Assembly: GCA_013693815.1 (NCBI GenBank)
Contig: CP059259.1
Coordinates: 2,083,527 to 2,090,590, forward strand
Direction: 5' to 3'
Source of the DNA: Nocardioidaceae bacterium
GTDB taxonomy: Bacteria > Actinomycetota > Actinomycetes > Propionibacteriales > Nocardioidaceae
Length of the DNA stretch: 7,064 bases
Shown here: positions 6,059-7,064 of the stretch, in pieces
Layout of the letters: the number at the start of each line of letters is the position of its first letter
Position numbering within the stretch: position 1 is the stretch's first letter
Made by a program: the position numbers and the translations under genes
Notes under the pieces: generated by a model
Databases searched by the model: none
What the model saw: only the letters and a program-made list of their open reading frames with translations
Told to the model about the DNA's origin: nothing

Positions 6059-6607
6059 ATGGAGACAAAGCGGGCAACGCCCTCGAAGAGTTCGTCGTTG
6101 CGTATGCGCACCTGGGTAGCCGCTGTCATCACCGGCTTGATCGCCGGGTTGTCCCTGTCCACCACCGCGGCCACAGTGCCCACGGCGACCGCGATGCAGC
6201 TTAAGAGCGCGAACGCGCATGACGCCGCCTGGGTCAAGAAGTACAACAAGCGCCTGCGCGAGCTGGTCAACAAACGTCGCGCCAATCACGGATTCAAGCC
6301 GGCCAAGAACACCCAGTGCGCGGCCAAGTGGGCTGCGCACTGGTCGGCAAAGATGACCAAGACCGGCAAGTTCGCGCATAGCGACCTCGGTGGTCTGCTC
6401 AACAAGTGCAACGCGAACTACGCCTCGGAGAACATCGCGATGATCTGGGACGGCGCCAAACCACGTGACATCGTCCGGATGTGGATGAACTCGCCCGGTC
6501 ACCGCGCCAACATCTTGAACAAGAAGGCCCGCCTGACTGGTGTCTCGGTGCGCTGGGACGACAAGCAGCAAGCGTGGGTCGCAGTACAGAATTTCGTACG
6601 CAACTGA
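6059..6607 (+). CDS. secreted CAP-domain (SCP/PR-1-like) protein
   Basis: A 182-residue exported protein. The ATG at 6059 has a strong GGAGG (6048-6052) 6 bases upstream. Residues 1-18 are basic, 19-38 hydrophobic (TWVAAVITGLIAGLSLSTTA), and a signal-peptidase site is likely near TATA-MQ (residue 45/46). The CAP domain fills the remainder: YNKRLRELVNKRRANHGFKP (residues 62-81), 'KFAHSDLGGL' with His107, 'YASENIAMIW' with Glu124, and the signature WMNSPGHRANILN (142-154) with His148. Two cysteines (87 and 117) flank the cleft and probably form a disulfide. CAP proteins are extracellular and have mostly unknown activity in bacteria; the His/Glu residues are the conserved cleft set of the family. 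The mature protein is strongly lysine/arginine-rich, suggesting contact with anionic wall polymers (inference). It converges on guaB1 with a 29-base gap and no clear terminator. Confidence 0.92.
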   Translation: METKRATPSKSSSLRMRTWVAAVITGLIAGLSLSTTAATVPTATAMQLKSANAHDAAWVKKYNKRLRELVNKRRANHGFKPAKNTQCAAKWAAHWSAKMTKTGKFAHSDLGGLLNKCNANYASENIAMIWDGAKPRDIVRMWMNSPGHRANILNKKARLTGVSVRWDDKQQAWVAVQNFVRN

Positions 6608-6636
6608 CGCGGCTGAGCCAAGCTCTTATCTGGCCC

Positions 6637-7064
<428 letters not shown>

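Overview
The window is GC-rich, and its gene content points to an actinobacterium. It has a mycobacterial/streptomycete-type furA-katG operon, an actinobacterial GuaB1-type purine enzyme, a CCA-encoding tRNA-Leu(GAG), and a secreted subtilase ending in a lysine-rich Ig-like domain of a kind common in Propionibacteriales. Family-level placement (for example Nocardioidaceae or Propionibacteriaceae) is only a guess.

Layout, left to right. Positions 1-96 hold the first 32 codons of a minus-strand M20-family metallopeptidase that runs off the left edge. A short divergent region follows, then tRNA-Leu(GAG) at 235-321. The 244 bases after the tRNA contain no convincing gene but are unusually structured: a nested hairpin (325-390), a 7-bp hairpin (423-443) and a 13/14-base tandem repeat (483-509). 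Positions 566-2575 carry a complete secreted S8 (subtilisin-like) peptidase gene broken by five single-base frameshifts, annotated as a pseudogene. A terminator-like hairpin follows it.

The functional core is furA (2666-3148) and katG (3141-5327), a peroxide-response operon with an 8-base overlap. FurA is a zinc/iron-binding repressor expected to sense peroxide or iron and to control both itself and the bifunctional catalase-peroxidase. The promoter geometry predicts a leaderless furA mRNA, with a palindromic Fur-type operator over the -35 element. A long hairpin (5342-5386) closes the operon.

Downstream are a stand-alone LysR-type substrate-binding domain protein without a DNA-binding domain (5409-5957), a small secreted basic CAP-domain protein (6059-6607) and, converging on it, the C-terminal 142 residues of guaB1 (6637-7064), which runs off the right edge.

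I see no previously undescribed multi-gene system. The most notable signal is a cluster of single-base, mostly homopolymer-type length anomalies confined to about 290-1731. They affect both the tRNA T-stem and the peptidase, while the following 5.3 kb is clean. This is either local sequence error or very recent gene decay, and it decides whether the peptidase is really dead.
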